Below are positions 31,519 through 43,096 of a DNA stretch of 64,000 nt, one piece after another (the stretch's first letter is position 1; each line of letters begins with the position of its first letter). Origin of the DNA: Mycoemilia scoparia. Lineage: Eukaryota > Kickxellomycota > Kickxellomycetes > Kickxellales > Kickxellaceae. The stretch covers positions 226,172-290,171 of the forward strand of contig JANBPU010000007.1 of the NCBI GenBank assembly GCA_027575805.1, read 5' to 3'. The translations under genes were made by a program, and so were the position numbers. The notes beneath the pieces are model-generated. The model worked only from the letters and a program-made list of their open reading frames with translations. It was not told the DNA's origin and ran no database searches.

Positions 31519-34500
31519 TTACTCATCGCTGGGGAATGGGTATTCAAATGGTTCTGGTGGCGGTGCCTCAGTTAGGATAACTGTGTTTATAAGCGATTCA
31601 GGGTCGTTTGGACTGGTGTCCGCCAAAACAACTATACCACTGGATCTTCCGCTGATAACGGGCAAATAGCGGCTATTCTTGGACCATTCAATGTACTCCT
31701 CCTGTGAGTTTAGGACCCTGGTCATATTATCAATAGCAAATGCATTGCTTTGAGTCTTTGTCTGCTTTGTGCTACCACTTGCTTCCCCACTTTGTTCATT
31801 TGAGTAAGCAGATCTAGCAGTCAAGGAAGCCGGCGCTGTGGGTGTATCAAGTTCCATCAGATCGTCATTCTTGGCCTTGGCTTTTGAGTCTGCCTTCTTT
31901 GCGGAACGGGATTTGGCTTTGGTTGTAGAGAGCTGTGTAAGGGTGAGGTTGATTCTGCTTTCCTTCTTGGCTGTTTCAATCTTTGGTGGGTAAGCAAATA
32001 ATTCCTTTTTACCTTTGCATGAGATCTTGAGCTTGGGAGGCTGAAGGGATTTGTTTACCCCAATAACGCCGGTTGGAACAAGCGCAAGAGAAATAAAGTG
32101 GGAGAGAGGGAACCAGCTCCACATCTGAGTAAACAAGAACATACCAGCACAGGCATTTTGTCTCAGGTTCTTCCATTTGCTAATTAGCTGGATTGTCATG
32201 TTACGCCCACCCATATCAATGATACCCTGTGATACAGCAGCGCCAAACTTTGAGAGGTTATCGGAATAGCGGTCAGAGATGACATCGGAATAAACCTTTC
32301 TTATTTGGTCAACCTTGGGGTTTACAACTTCATTCTGCTGTATTAGAATAAGTGCAAGGGATATCATCACGCCCTGACGGACAAAGTCCGATGAGTCCTT
32401 CAGCATGGGTTCCAAGATTGATATGGCTTCAGGGGACCCGGTGCCAGCACAGGTGATACCAAGGGCTAGGGCAGCACCATATCGAACATGCGGATTAAAA
32501 CTGTCCGATAAGAGCTGGACCATTCTGGGAATATATTCAGGTTGTTGGAGGAACAAAAAGCCAAGTCCAGTTGCTGCAGCTCTTCTGACATCGTCATTAA
32601 CATCTGAAACAGCCAAGTGTAGAAGTCGGCGTACTGCATTGTTGTCTCCAGTTCCACAGTAAGCCATCGCTATGGTTTGAGCTCCAGCCAATCTGAGGTA
32701 TGGGTCATCCTTTTCACAAAGACGTTCGATAATGCTGTCAGCCTCATCTTGGAGCCCAAACATAATCAAAGCAATGCTGCTAGCAATTCCACGAATGATC
32801 TTTTCGTGGTCTGTATCCACTGCATAATCAATCAAAGTTTCAACCATGCTTATATCAGCCGAACCAATCATGCAAAGACCAATACCAATGGCAGCTGCTT
32901 GGCCAGCAACAGCACTATCAGTTTGTAGCACATCGTAGAGCTTGTAAGCAACTGCTTCTGCCTCTGTAGAGGGGGTTGGGTCGCTACCCTCACTCGATGT
33001 ATCTGATGGGACTTCTGTGTTGTTTCCGATATAGGCAGTTCCTATACCGAGACACAAACCATGGTAAAGAATTTCAACATTTCTTTGGTCATTGCTGGCG
33101 GATATGCTGTTAATCATGCTGAGCGAATTGTTCAGGTATTTTGTCACGGATTCGTCATGGTGGTCAGCACATATTAAGCCAAGTGCAAAGAAGGCACCGG
33201 CCTCTTCATAGGGGCGTTCCTCTCTGCTATCGGATGGGAGATACGGTTGCAGGAGCTCCAGGGCCTTTGTAGTGTGGTTGCGGTGTAAAAGACCCAATGA
33301 AGCGATCACGGAAAATTTGACCCATTGTGAGCAATTCTGAAGCCATTGTGAGTTGTTGCGCATGAACTGGTCGTCAGTGGTTCCGGCATGCATGAATGCA
33401 TTTTCGAGGCAAATGGCGTTGTTAGAAACCGAGTTGTTGGTGCCCCAAGTTTTAAGAGTGTTTTCAAGAATCTTTATATCAACGTTGTTTTCGTGGCTCA
33501 AGAAGTGCAGGTTGAGATGCCTAGAAATATCACCTGAAAGAATCTCGCGAAGTTTATCAATCTAAGTGGAAACAAATAGGAAGCAATGTTAAAATATATT
33601 GTTGGAATATTTATCATGAAATGAAGAAAATTTATATTTCTAATATAATACTTACAGCTGATGAAATAGCTTCAGAGCTCACAGCGCCCTCTTGTTTGAT
33701 ATCGGATTTTAACTCACCAAGGCTCTGAGATACGTGATGAGTAAAGCTCTCAGGGACATTATCACTTATGTCAAATGCAAGCTGGTAAGCAACCAGGGTA
33801 TCATTTTCTTCTTGGCTGCGAATAAGATCCAGTAGGAATTTAGCACATTCTTTGGGCTGATCTAGCTTGACAAGGCATTGTATTATCGAATCAGGGCTGA
33901 CTTTAGCGCTCTTCTGGGCCTTATATATAAGCTTAAATATCTCTGTGCGGAATGAGTGTGACTTTACAAAATTCAAGCATTTGGATTGCATATATGGAAG
34001 CAAAACGGAAGAATCACCAACCGCCAAAACAGACTCAAGTATATCTAGTCGTTTTGATTCCAATGCAATACCGATGATTTTCTCATGGGACTGCTTATTG
34101 CCGATAGATTGTTTAACGAGCCTCTCCACAATATCTTTATATGGATTAGAGTCATCAGATGCAGAATTAATATCAGCATCTTTACGTAGCTCAATGTACT
34201 GGTCAATTGCTGCGCCTAAAGTAATCGATGAAATACATAGTAAGAGAGCTGATATATATAAAATGACAATGAGTTAATACAGTATGCTCATTCTTACTTA
34301 TGACTGTCTGGGTGTAGTCAGACCTTTCATCCAAATCAAACATATCGCCAGCTTTTAAGGCCAAGGTAAGGGCAGAGTGGCTGTCATTGCAATGAAAATG
34401 GACCTATACAGAGCATTTTTTTAAAATATTTTTTTAATGCTAGTCTAAATATTTGTAGTATACTTCATTATAGTTGATGTTATAATACTTACTTTTGAAG

Positions 34501-34893
34501 CAACCAACGCAGCAAGCTGGGTTGTTTTTGATGAATCTTCGCTGTACGCAAGGGCTTCTCTATAATGCACAAACCATAGGTTATATTGAAGTGAATAAGC
34601 GCATCATCAAGCAAAAGATTGTATTTATAAACTCGTGTATTTGAAAGGCTACATATTTTGTTACTCACAGTTCGCTAAGGGTCTCTGCATCGGATATTTC
34701 AGGCCAATAAGTTTTTACATGCTCATTAAGCTGGTTTAGTGCAAAGGTTTTTAGATCCGCATTGTTCTCATTTAGCATGGAAATAAGACCCACTATTTGA
34801 CAAGGAAAGATATGTTTAGAAATGAACTGTTTCTTGGAAACCGTCTTGAATGTAAATGAGGTTCTTACCAGCCGATGAAACAGCAGTAGCCAT
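31519..34893 (-). CDS. RPN2: 26S proteasome regulatory subunit Rpn2 (PSMD1)
   Basis: Six exons on the minus strand: 34893-34869, 34792-34669, 34559-34493, 34403-34298, 34215-33656, 33561-31519; 974 residues, the usual Rpn2 length. Rpn2 is the largest non-ATPase scaffold of the 19S base and holds Rpn1, Rpn13 and the ATPase ring in position. The N-terminal helical rod begins SAVGLISMLNENNADLK. The central proteasome/cyclosome repeats are seen as alternating Gly/Ala-rich helices (GLCLGIGTAYIG, GAALALGITCAGTG, ATGLGFLFL). A Lys/Ser-rich insert at about 830-900 precedes the C-terminal PFEYPF segment typical of the Rpn13-binding tail. The first exon has only 25 coding nt. It is divergent from the Snu114 gene across 667 bp. 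Confidence 0.95.
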
Positions 34894-35560
34894 TTTAAAA
34901 TGTCTATTATTTATATGTCAGTGGTATAGCTTGTGTGGGTATATTGAGGAGTATGCTCTTATACAACAGGAAAAAAGGTTTAATATGTGGGTAGAAAGTA
35001 AATGCGATAGGAGAAGGTTTCTAATACTCACCCTTAATGAGTTCAAATATACTAACGTTATTAATACTTGTAGCACACGTAAGCTACTTTTGGTGTGCTT
35101 AAAGGTTTTGGACACGCAATCATTATTTGGTCATTGGTTGATTTGAAAGGAATATCATGATCAGATTATAGATTAATTATTGCCCATATCAAAGTTTAGC
35201 ATTGCTTTTCCTGTAGCTGACAGTCTCCTTTAAAAGGGTACTAGGATGTTCCCTTTTAATGGAGAGTTGGTCAATTGATTGCATTTGTTTTGCTATGACT
35301 CTTTCAGTAGCAGACGCTTGTGCTCAACAAAGAGAAAACAATGATACAAAATTACAAGCTATGATTAAATCAGCCTATAATTCATAAAGTTTACTATTTC
35401 AGTTTGTGAGTTTTTGGTTTGGTTCATTTATGGGCTTTGATACGCGTTTCAACAACTATCTTCTCTTTATACTGCCAGAGCATTTTGTCTATATAGGGTC
35501 ACAGAACATACCATATATTGTGGAAGTAAGCAAAAAGGGTGTTGATAAAGATCGATCGAT
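34894..35560. promoter_or_regulatory. Divergent intergenic region Rpn2 / Snu114
   Basis: A 667-bp gap between two divergent start codons. Around 35216-35275 there is a weak match (TCTCCTTTAAAAGGGTAC and CTTTTAATGGAGAG) to repeat family D in reverse orientation. I see no copy of the yeast proteasome element GGTGGCAAA. Confidence 0.5.
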
Positions 35561-38500
35561 ATGGACGGTTCAAATTATGACGAGTTTGGAAACTACTTGG
35601 GCCCAAATTTGCCTTCAAGTGATGACGAAAATTCTGCTCTTGGGAGTGACAGTGAAATTTCTGAGGAATCATTTAAAAGTGATGCCTCTGAAGAAGAAGA
35701 TAATGGATTTGAAAGACGCCAAGATGCCATGGATGTTGAAGGTAAGCTTCCAAGGCCACTATTAAACAAAAGTTGTAATTACTAGGCTATGCCACCAGTA
35801 TTTAAAAAATTATAAAAATGCTTCTGTGGACAATACATAAATCGACTAATATAATATGGGCATTGATGAATGGATCTATATAGTCCCACAAAACCAAGTA
35901 GTTCTTCACGAAGATAAGAGTTATTACCCAGATGCAAGCGAAGTTTATGGACAGGATGTCGAGAATATTGTCCAGGAAGAGGACACTCAGCTGCTCACAG
36001 AGCCTATAATAGCTCCTATAAAGGATCGCAAGTTCCTTGTGGATAATAAAGATCTCCCAGAGACACTCTACCCTAAAGAGTAAGTCAACCAACAAAGTAT
36101 ACACAGTCATTTGCTACTAGCATATATTATTTATTCTAATAGCATTGTGCTCTTTCGCTGAAATTGTAGATTTCTCCTCGACCTGCTTGATTACCCTATC
36201 GATGTAAGAAATGTAGCCATAGCCGGGCACCTCCATCATGGGAAGACCTCGCTTGTCGATATGCTGATAGCCTCCACACATACATGGAAAGAGTGGGAAT
36301 CAACGACTCCTGTCGCCACGGTGACAACGAATACACCAAAATCAACACGGACTGGTCGCAGATATACAGACACACATATATTAGAGCGAGATAGAGGGAT
36401 TGGTATAAAGGCTTCCCCCATGACTCTGGCTATGGCCAACACAAAGGGAAAGAACTTTGCTCTTAATATAATCGACATTCCAGGACATGTTAATTTTAAT
36501 GATGAAATGTCGGCAGGATTGCGGTTAGCTGATGGCCTAGTCCTTGTTGTTGATGCTGTTGAAGGCGTGATGATGAGCACCAAGCAGGCAATAAAGCTAG
36601 CCATTATGGAAGGACTCCCTATTACCCTTGTGATCAACAAGGTCGACCGTCTTATTTTCGAGCTCAAGCTTCCACCAAACGATGCATACTACAAACTCAA
36701 GCACACAATAGACGAAGTAAACTCATTCATAGGGTAAGATTTTAGTGTATCCGGATAGTTGATCAATAATGGAATGCTTAACTATACATGGTTTTTCTAA
36801 TTCAGGATATATACTCTGTTGCCAATTTATTTTATTTAGGACACAGCCTAGCTCGGACCCAGGCCTGCTTTTGAGCCCAAACCGCGGCAATGTTTGTTTT
36901 GCATCTAGTGATTATGGGTGGTGCTTCTCACTGGAATCATTTGCCCAGCTCTACATTGATACATGGGGTAAGTCATAATATCATTTATCATTTCCAAATT
37001 ATGAAGAATAACCAGCATACACAATGTAATCTGATTAAATGCCTAAATTGTTGTATTATAGGTAAAGGAATAGCCCTATCACACCAGGATTTGGCCAAGC
37101 GACTTTGGGGCGATATATATTTTTCAAAAGAAAAGAGGACCTTTGTGAGAAAAGCCGGGGCTGGAACCGATGATAATAGGTCATTTGTTCATTTTGTGCT
37201 AGAGCCACTATATAAGCTGCATTCCCAAGTTATTGGCGAAGATGAGCCTGCCCTCCGCCCTGTACTTGAATCCCTTGGAATATATCTGAAAAAGAAAGAA
37301 TATGGGATGAATGTACGCGAACTTTTACGGCGGGTGATGATCGAGTTCTTTGGTAACCCGACAGGCTTTGTTGATATGTGTACAACCCACATAAAATCGC
37401 CAGTAGAAAATGCAAGGAAAAAGGCAGAGTTGCTATTTTCTGGGTCACTGGATTCCAGCGTTGGAAAATCAATCTGCTCCTGTGATCCAAGTGGTCCACT
37501 TATGATCCAGGTTACAAAGCTATATCCATCAACTGATGGCTCCGAGCTCAATGCACTTGGTCGTATATATAGTGGCACTGTTAGACCAGGTCAGAAGGTA
37601 CGCGTGATGGGAGAATCCTACACTCTAGGCGATGATGAGGAGATATCTGATTCTGATGTTACCACCGTTTCTATATTTGAGTCCCGATATTCTATTCCCG
37701 TCAGTGGTCTTGGTGCAGGAAACTGGGTATACCTTGGTGGTATTGACAACACAATAATCAAGACCGCCACTATTGCAGATGTCTCTATAAACGAGGGAGA
37801 TTTGGCCATATTCCGCCCACTCAATATACTCTCCATCCCGGTCATGAAGATTGCCATTGAGCCTGTAAATCCCACCGAGCTTCCCAAAATGCTCAGTGGG
37901 CTTCGAAAAATCAATAAAACATATCCAGCAGCAATAACGAGAGTCGAGGAGAGCGGAGAACACGTTCTTCTTGGTACAGGTGAGCTGTATATGGACTGCA
38001 TGATGCATGATTTACGCAAACTCTATTCAGAGATAGAAATTAAGGTTGCAGATCCTGTTGTGACCTTCCGCGAAACTGTCGTTGAAATGTCGTCAATCAA
38101 GTGCTATGCACATACATCCAACAACAAAAACAAGATTACTATGATAGCCGAGCCCTTGGATAAGGGCATTGCCGAAGATATAGAAGAAAATCGCGTATCA
38201 CTCAAATGGCCTGTACGCCAGGTTGGAGAGTACTTTGAATCTAACTATGGCTGGGACATTCTAGCAGGAAGATCTATTTGGGCATTTGGACCAGATGCTA
38301 ATGGGCCAAATACGCTTTCTGATGATACCCTGCCTGGAGAGACAAACAAATCTTTGCTCAGAGCCTCAAAAGAATCCTTTAAACAAGGTTTCTTGTGGGC
38401 CACTCGAGAAGGACCTCTTTGTGATGAGCCAATTCGCAACACTAGATTTAGAATACTTGGCGTTGACTTTGCCTCGGATGCAGTTAGCAGGGGTGGTGGT

Positions 38501-38980
38501 CATTTGATTCCAGCCGTTCGGCGTGTTTGCTACTCGAGCTTCCTCACTGCTACTCCAAGACTGATGGAGCCAATGTATTCTGTAGAAATCCAGGCGCCAG
38601 CTGATTGTGTAGCAGCCGTCTACACAGTTCTTGCTCGAAGGAGAGGCCATGTCACCCAGGACACGCCAAAACCCGGATCCCCACTATACACTGTCATGGC
38701 ACTTATACCTGTAATAGACTCTTTTGGCTTTGAGACTGATCTCCGAGCACATACAAACGGTCAAGCATTTTGTTTACAGATGTTTGATCACTGGCAAGTA
38801 GTTCCTGGTGATCCTCTTGATGAAGAGATTGTGCTCAGACCGCTTGAACCAAGTCCAGCACAGCACCTTGCCCGCGACTTCATGACCAAGACCAGAAGAA
38901 GAAAGGGTTTGAGCGATAGTGTGGTAATTAGCAAGTATTTCGATGACCCTGCATTATTGGAGGCCGCCCAATCTCTCTAA
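35561..38980 (+). CDS. SNU114: U5 snRNP GTPase Snu114 (EFTUD2)
   Basis: Five exons: 35561-35741, 35884-36079, 36170-36733, 36840-36967, 37062-38980; 995 residues. Snu114 is the EF-2-like GTPase of the U5 snRNP that controls Brr2-driven unwinding during spliceosome activation and disassembly. An acidic N-terminus leads to [18 protein letters not shown] and the [13 protein letters not shown] block. The GTPase domain has the P-loop [17 protein letters not shown] and NKVDR. EF-2 domains II-V follow, with [28 protein letters not shown] and a C-terminus close to [12 protein letters not shown]. Exon 2 could be read further upstream from an in-frame ATG at 35856, but the acceptor at 35883 restores the join to the first exon exactly. 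Confidence 0.96.
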
Positions 38981-39105
38981 TATTTATGACTAAGCTATAT
39001 AAATTATTTTACTTTGAAGCTCTTATCTGGGGTCTATACCAAATAAAAGCCACTTTGGCACTTTAATAAATCCATGAACAACGAGAAATAATGGCCTTAT
39101 TCAAC

Positions 39106-39312
39106 ATTTGGCTGGCTCTCCAACAAAAAGGAACAACCTGTAGATAATTAAACATTTTGTTTCTCCTAGGGAAGAAGCTATATGCCACATACACAAGTGA
39201 ACTGAATAGCACCCTAATAAAATACTGCAAATCTGACACATAGGCCATAAATTTAGACTCTTATTTGAGATATTATTCTGGTACGCTTTTAGAGAGGAGG
39301 CTCTGCAAACTG
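39106..39312 (+). repeat. Dispersed repeat family D, diverged copy
   Basis: Shares with 56390-56546 the ordered blocks CATTTGGCTGGCTCTCCAACAAAAAGGAA-like, CTGCAAAT, and TATTATTCTGGTACGCTTTTAGAG, separated by unrelated or diverged sequence. It lies in the 38981-39500 gap after Snu114, which otherwise shows no gene. Confidence 0.55.
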
Positions 39313-39500
39313 TTTATTTTTGGGCAGAATCATTTTGGATCATGATTTTTGTTTAATGTTTTGTGACTTTTAGTCATGTGTATCCCATTATTATGTTCGC
39401 TTGAGCATGGTAAAATATAAATTATAATTTCGAGATATCAAACTTAAATCATATTCGATTATGTGTTTATGAGGAATATTCCTGGTCTAATTACCTTGAA

Positions 39501-42500
39501 ATGTCAGAACTGCAGGAACTAAAAAGCCTAAAAGGACAATCTCTAAGTGCCTATTTGCACATAATTTCTCTTTTGCCTGATCCAGAGAACACAACGGTTT
39601 ATATAGACAGAGTCGCTTTCAAGTCGTTGCGATGGGTACGTGGAGGGGGCCTCAATACATTATATGAACCCAAGGACTCGGGTAATGCAGGTGGCGGAGT
39701 AAGGCATATAAAATGCCTCAATTTCAAAGACAAAGATCAAAGTGGCACTGAAGCTACATCCCTGTCTGTTCCTGAGGGAGATAATGCAGCATTTATATTG
39801 GGTGCTATTGACTGGCTGGTGGAAGATCTTCCCCACATATATAAGGTTCTTGCCCAGCATTCTTATAAGACCTGTAATATCTTTATAAGCTTACCAATCA
39901 ATTATTTGAAGATCAGCCTGTGGAACTCGCAAGAACATTTAAAAACGCTTTTACCGGGAATCACTGAAGCCTTGCATGATCCTCCTGTAACCTCTGGGCC
40001 CAGTGATGCTAACTCACAAGCTCTCAAAGGAAATATCCATAAAAGATTAGAGGCCTGGCTTGAAAAGAATATGAAGAAAGAGTCGCCCTTCAGGTAAACA
40101 ATCTTCTGATAAGAAGTTCCTCTCTTAAAGCTGTCGGCATTACATTCTCGCTCTAACGGCTATTCAAAAATGCTTCAATAAAATATAGAGAGGGAAATCC
40201 TGGCACTATACGTATACATCATGCCCCATCAATCGACATCATAGGCATCTCAGATCAGCTGTTCATCTTTCCTGGGTTTTGCAGCATTGTCCCACCACTT
40301 ATGAATGACAGCAGAGGTATGCTCCTAACAAATTGTATACATACATGGTTAGATGGTCGTATTGCCAAACATTGTGCTGACTCTGAGTTACTTTGCTTAA
40401 AGATCCCGGGATGTCTGAACTGCTATCAAACCTGAAGCCAAAAAATGACCAAGTTTCTAACATAAGGGTACTAATTTATGATATCAAGACATCCAATCCA
40501 GACGAAATACTTTTGGTACTAAAATAAAATGATTTTGGCTATATATACAAATGTAAACATAGGACCAAACAGATAAACTCAGTCTCCAGATACTTTCTTT
40601 CCTACATGCCTTTGAACTACGTGGCGAATTCTATTCACTAGGTAAGAGAATAACTACTGGTGTGCCACCACGCCTTCTGCAAAAGATCACACTATAATAT
40701 CAGCATCTACTTTTTCGTGTGTAGGCTCTTTTTCTGACAGAATTGCTAGGAAAGCATCAAACTCGCAAAATAGCTCTAATACATCGGGAACAAAGGGTCA
40801 CTTAGATTTCGCATCATTTGTTCCTTCGCTTTCTGCTGATCAGGGCGGGGCAGCTAAAGAAACAGCGTCGGTCCTGCTTATAGACAGAGTAAGTCATAGG
40901 ACCTGCACTAATAATGCATGATGACATACCTGCAAGAGATTATGGAATTGACATTGGCTATCTTCGTCATAAGACTGCTGACATAGGTAGCGTGGTTAAA
41001 AGCAATGCACACATCTTGGACCATGTGTACAAGGAGCTTTGTGGTGGAAAGTGCTGGCAGGAGTCAAGCTCTCAAAACAGCGATAGCGAAGAAATATTGG
41101 TGCCAGCATCGCTACTATCTGAAATAGATGCCAGAGATCAGGGGCTCGAAGCTCTGGACTATTCTTTGATAGATGCAGTTGCATATGAACCCTCCTACGG
41201 TGACAATGGCGGGATTAAAATGCCAGATAACCTCGATTTGTGGGAGACCCTGATCTACCAGGATACCAACGCTGCCCTACTCATTTTGAAAAGACGCTTG
41301 CTAGACATGGTCGAGGCTCACGGAATAAAGTACAATCCAAAAGAGTTTGGCAGTATATATGCTACGCAATCCCAAATTGAGTCCCTTGTGGCTTTGGCAA
41401 GAAAGAATAAATTGGCCAAATTTAAGCCAAGCGAGCTGGCCACACTTGTGATATCTTCTGCGGTTTCAATATCACTGAAAAGAGGAGGGTAAGGGTAAAC
41501 AACGGGATTATGTCAAAGTCAACAAGATAAGACTCAAATTTATAATTCATGCTTTGGATTGCGATTTTAGAAACGATGTAAGCCACAATGCTGCCCACTC
41601 AAGAATTGAAGAGGAGATAAGGTATGCCACCGAGTCCTTTGCTGACTCTACTGGGATCAAAAACCTGTTAGGTGCAAAAGGAAGGACAGCACCTAGCCAA
41701 TTTGATGAGCCAGAAATCCAAGATGCTCTGGATACAGCCTGGGAACAGATCCTGCAGGTCATTCCTAAAGAAAATCCAACAGAATCTAACCTGTGTCTGG
41801 TGAAGAAAGGCAACGACCAGAATTCAAGAACAAGTACCAGCCTACATTTGTGCGATATCACCAAGCAATGGCTTTGTGAAAATGGTAGAACCATCCCACT
41901 ACTTATGTTTGCAGCATCTATGCTGTCTGCCTTTGGTGTCAGCATTCCTGCTCGATCTCAAAACAAGATTCAAAGCCACGTTGAAAATACATTTTTGAGC
42001 ACTTTCCAGGCCTTGTCCAAGATCCTTTTTGGCGGCAAGGGCAGTGCGCATTTCCAGCACGAGCAACAAGCCATTTCTAGAAAATGGGTAACTGAAGTTG
42101 TTGATACCCTAAACAACATTTCCTGCCAAAAGGAAATACCCCAGTCATGGCGCCAATGGAGGAGTCGAGCTCATGAGGAAAATAGCACATTCGACAACAT
42201 GACCTTAGATGGCCAGAAGAACAGCAGCGCGCTTATTCCAAAGCTAATCAGAGACATGTTTTTAGGACATGACATGAATTACCTTGGAATAAAAGGTGCG
42301 TCAGAAGACAAGGCTATAGGAAGCGTGCTGGGAGGATTTGGTCGGCTATTTACACAGACAACGGGCTATTCGGCTTCTGCAATTGCACCGTCTTCTCCAT
42401 CAACATCACCGATCATGGCAAAAAAGACTATATTCATCTTTGTCACTGGTGGAATTACATACGAAGAGGTTAGAGAGATCAGCAACCTGGCTGTTGAGCT

Positions 42501-42579
42501 TGCTCCCAATCACACCGTCATAGTAGGAGGTACCAACATCGTATCTCTTCCCATGCTTAGCCGTCAGCTTTTAGCATAG
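39501..42579 (+). CDS. SCFD2-like Sec1/Munc18-family protein
   Basis: Seven exons: 39501-40093, 40189-40316, 40403-40515, 40563-40641, 40725-40888, 40974-41488, 41571-42579; 866 residues. The overall path follows the Sec1/Munc18 fold. The landmarks fit SCFD2 (Sec1 family domain-containing 2) best: ASVLLIDRTADIG, a LWETLIYQDTNAALLILKRRL helix, and near the end FIFVTGGITYEEVREI with an extended strand. SM proteins bind SNAREs and drive membrane fusion; SCFD2 itself has no settled role, so the cargo step is unknown. Vps33, Vps45 and Sly1 fit less well. The join 40888/40974 was chosen because only this acceptor keeps the frame and restores the conserved DRT block; the open frame starting at 40914 is a partial artefact of reading into the intron. 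The protein is longer than animal SCFD2. Confidence 0.75.
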
Positions 42580-43096
42580 CCATATTCCCCCTTGATTACC
42601 ATATCATTTTCCTAAATATCGATTGGCATTTGAAAAACTATAAAACAAGTCTTAAAATAACCTCTATGCCCAGTCTTGCACGCTAGGAACAAGTGCATTT
42701 TAGCCAAAGTTGATAATTTATTGCAAGCTAATGGAGTTTTTACTCTATTGAAAATCATTGGATATAAAGCCACATCTGTATCTCATCGTCATCATAATCA
42801 TCATCACAAAAGAAATAATATCAGATCTTTATTGTCTTAAGATTATTATACAGTCATAGAAGGTAAAATAAGACAGCATAAAGCTCATAGAAAAGAGGAA
42901 CAAAAGTAAACTTGTGCAAAAACATTGATAGGATGAAAATTTGAAAGATAAACAAAACAATAAATAAAACCTGCAGGCTCATACACACAGAGATATGATG
43001 ACCAGCACTCTATATTTGGGGGGTTAGTCGCGCACCAACTAGTAGTGGTAAAGAGACACTCACACACTCATGAGGCTTGAATACTTGGAATTATAT
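42580..43096. other. Convergent 3' gap
   Basis: 517 bp between the stop codons of the SCFD2-like gene and glycine decarboxylase. AT-rich with an (ATC)n-like patch near 42785-42810. No gene seen. Confidence 0.6.

Noticed and set aside
35856..35883. ATG at 35856 as a start for Snu114
   Set aside because: It lies in an intron; the first exon at 35561 carries the conserved acidic N-terminus and joins in phase at 35884.
40914..40973. Upstream extension of the SCFD2-like exon from the ATG at 40914
   Set aside because: No acceptor joins it in phase to the previous exon; the acceptor at 40973 does, and restores the conserved DRT block.
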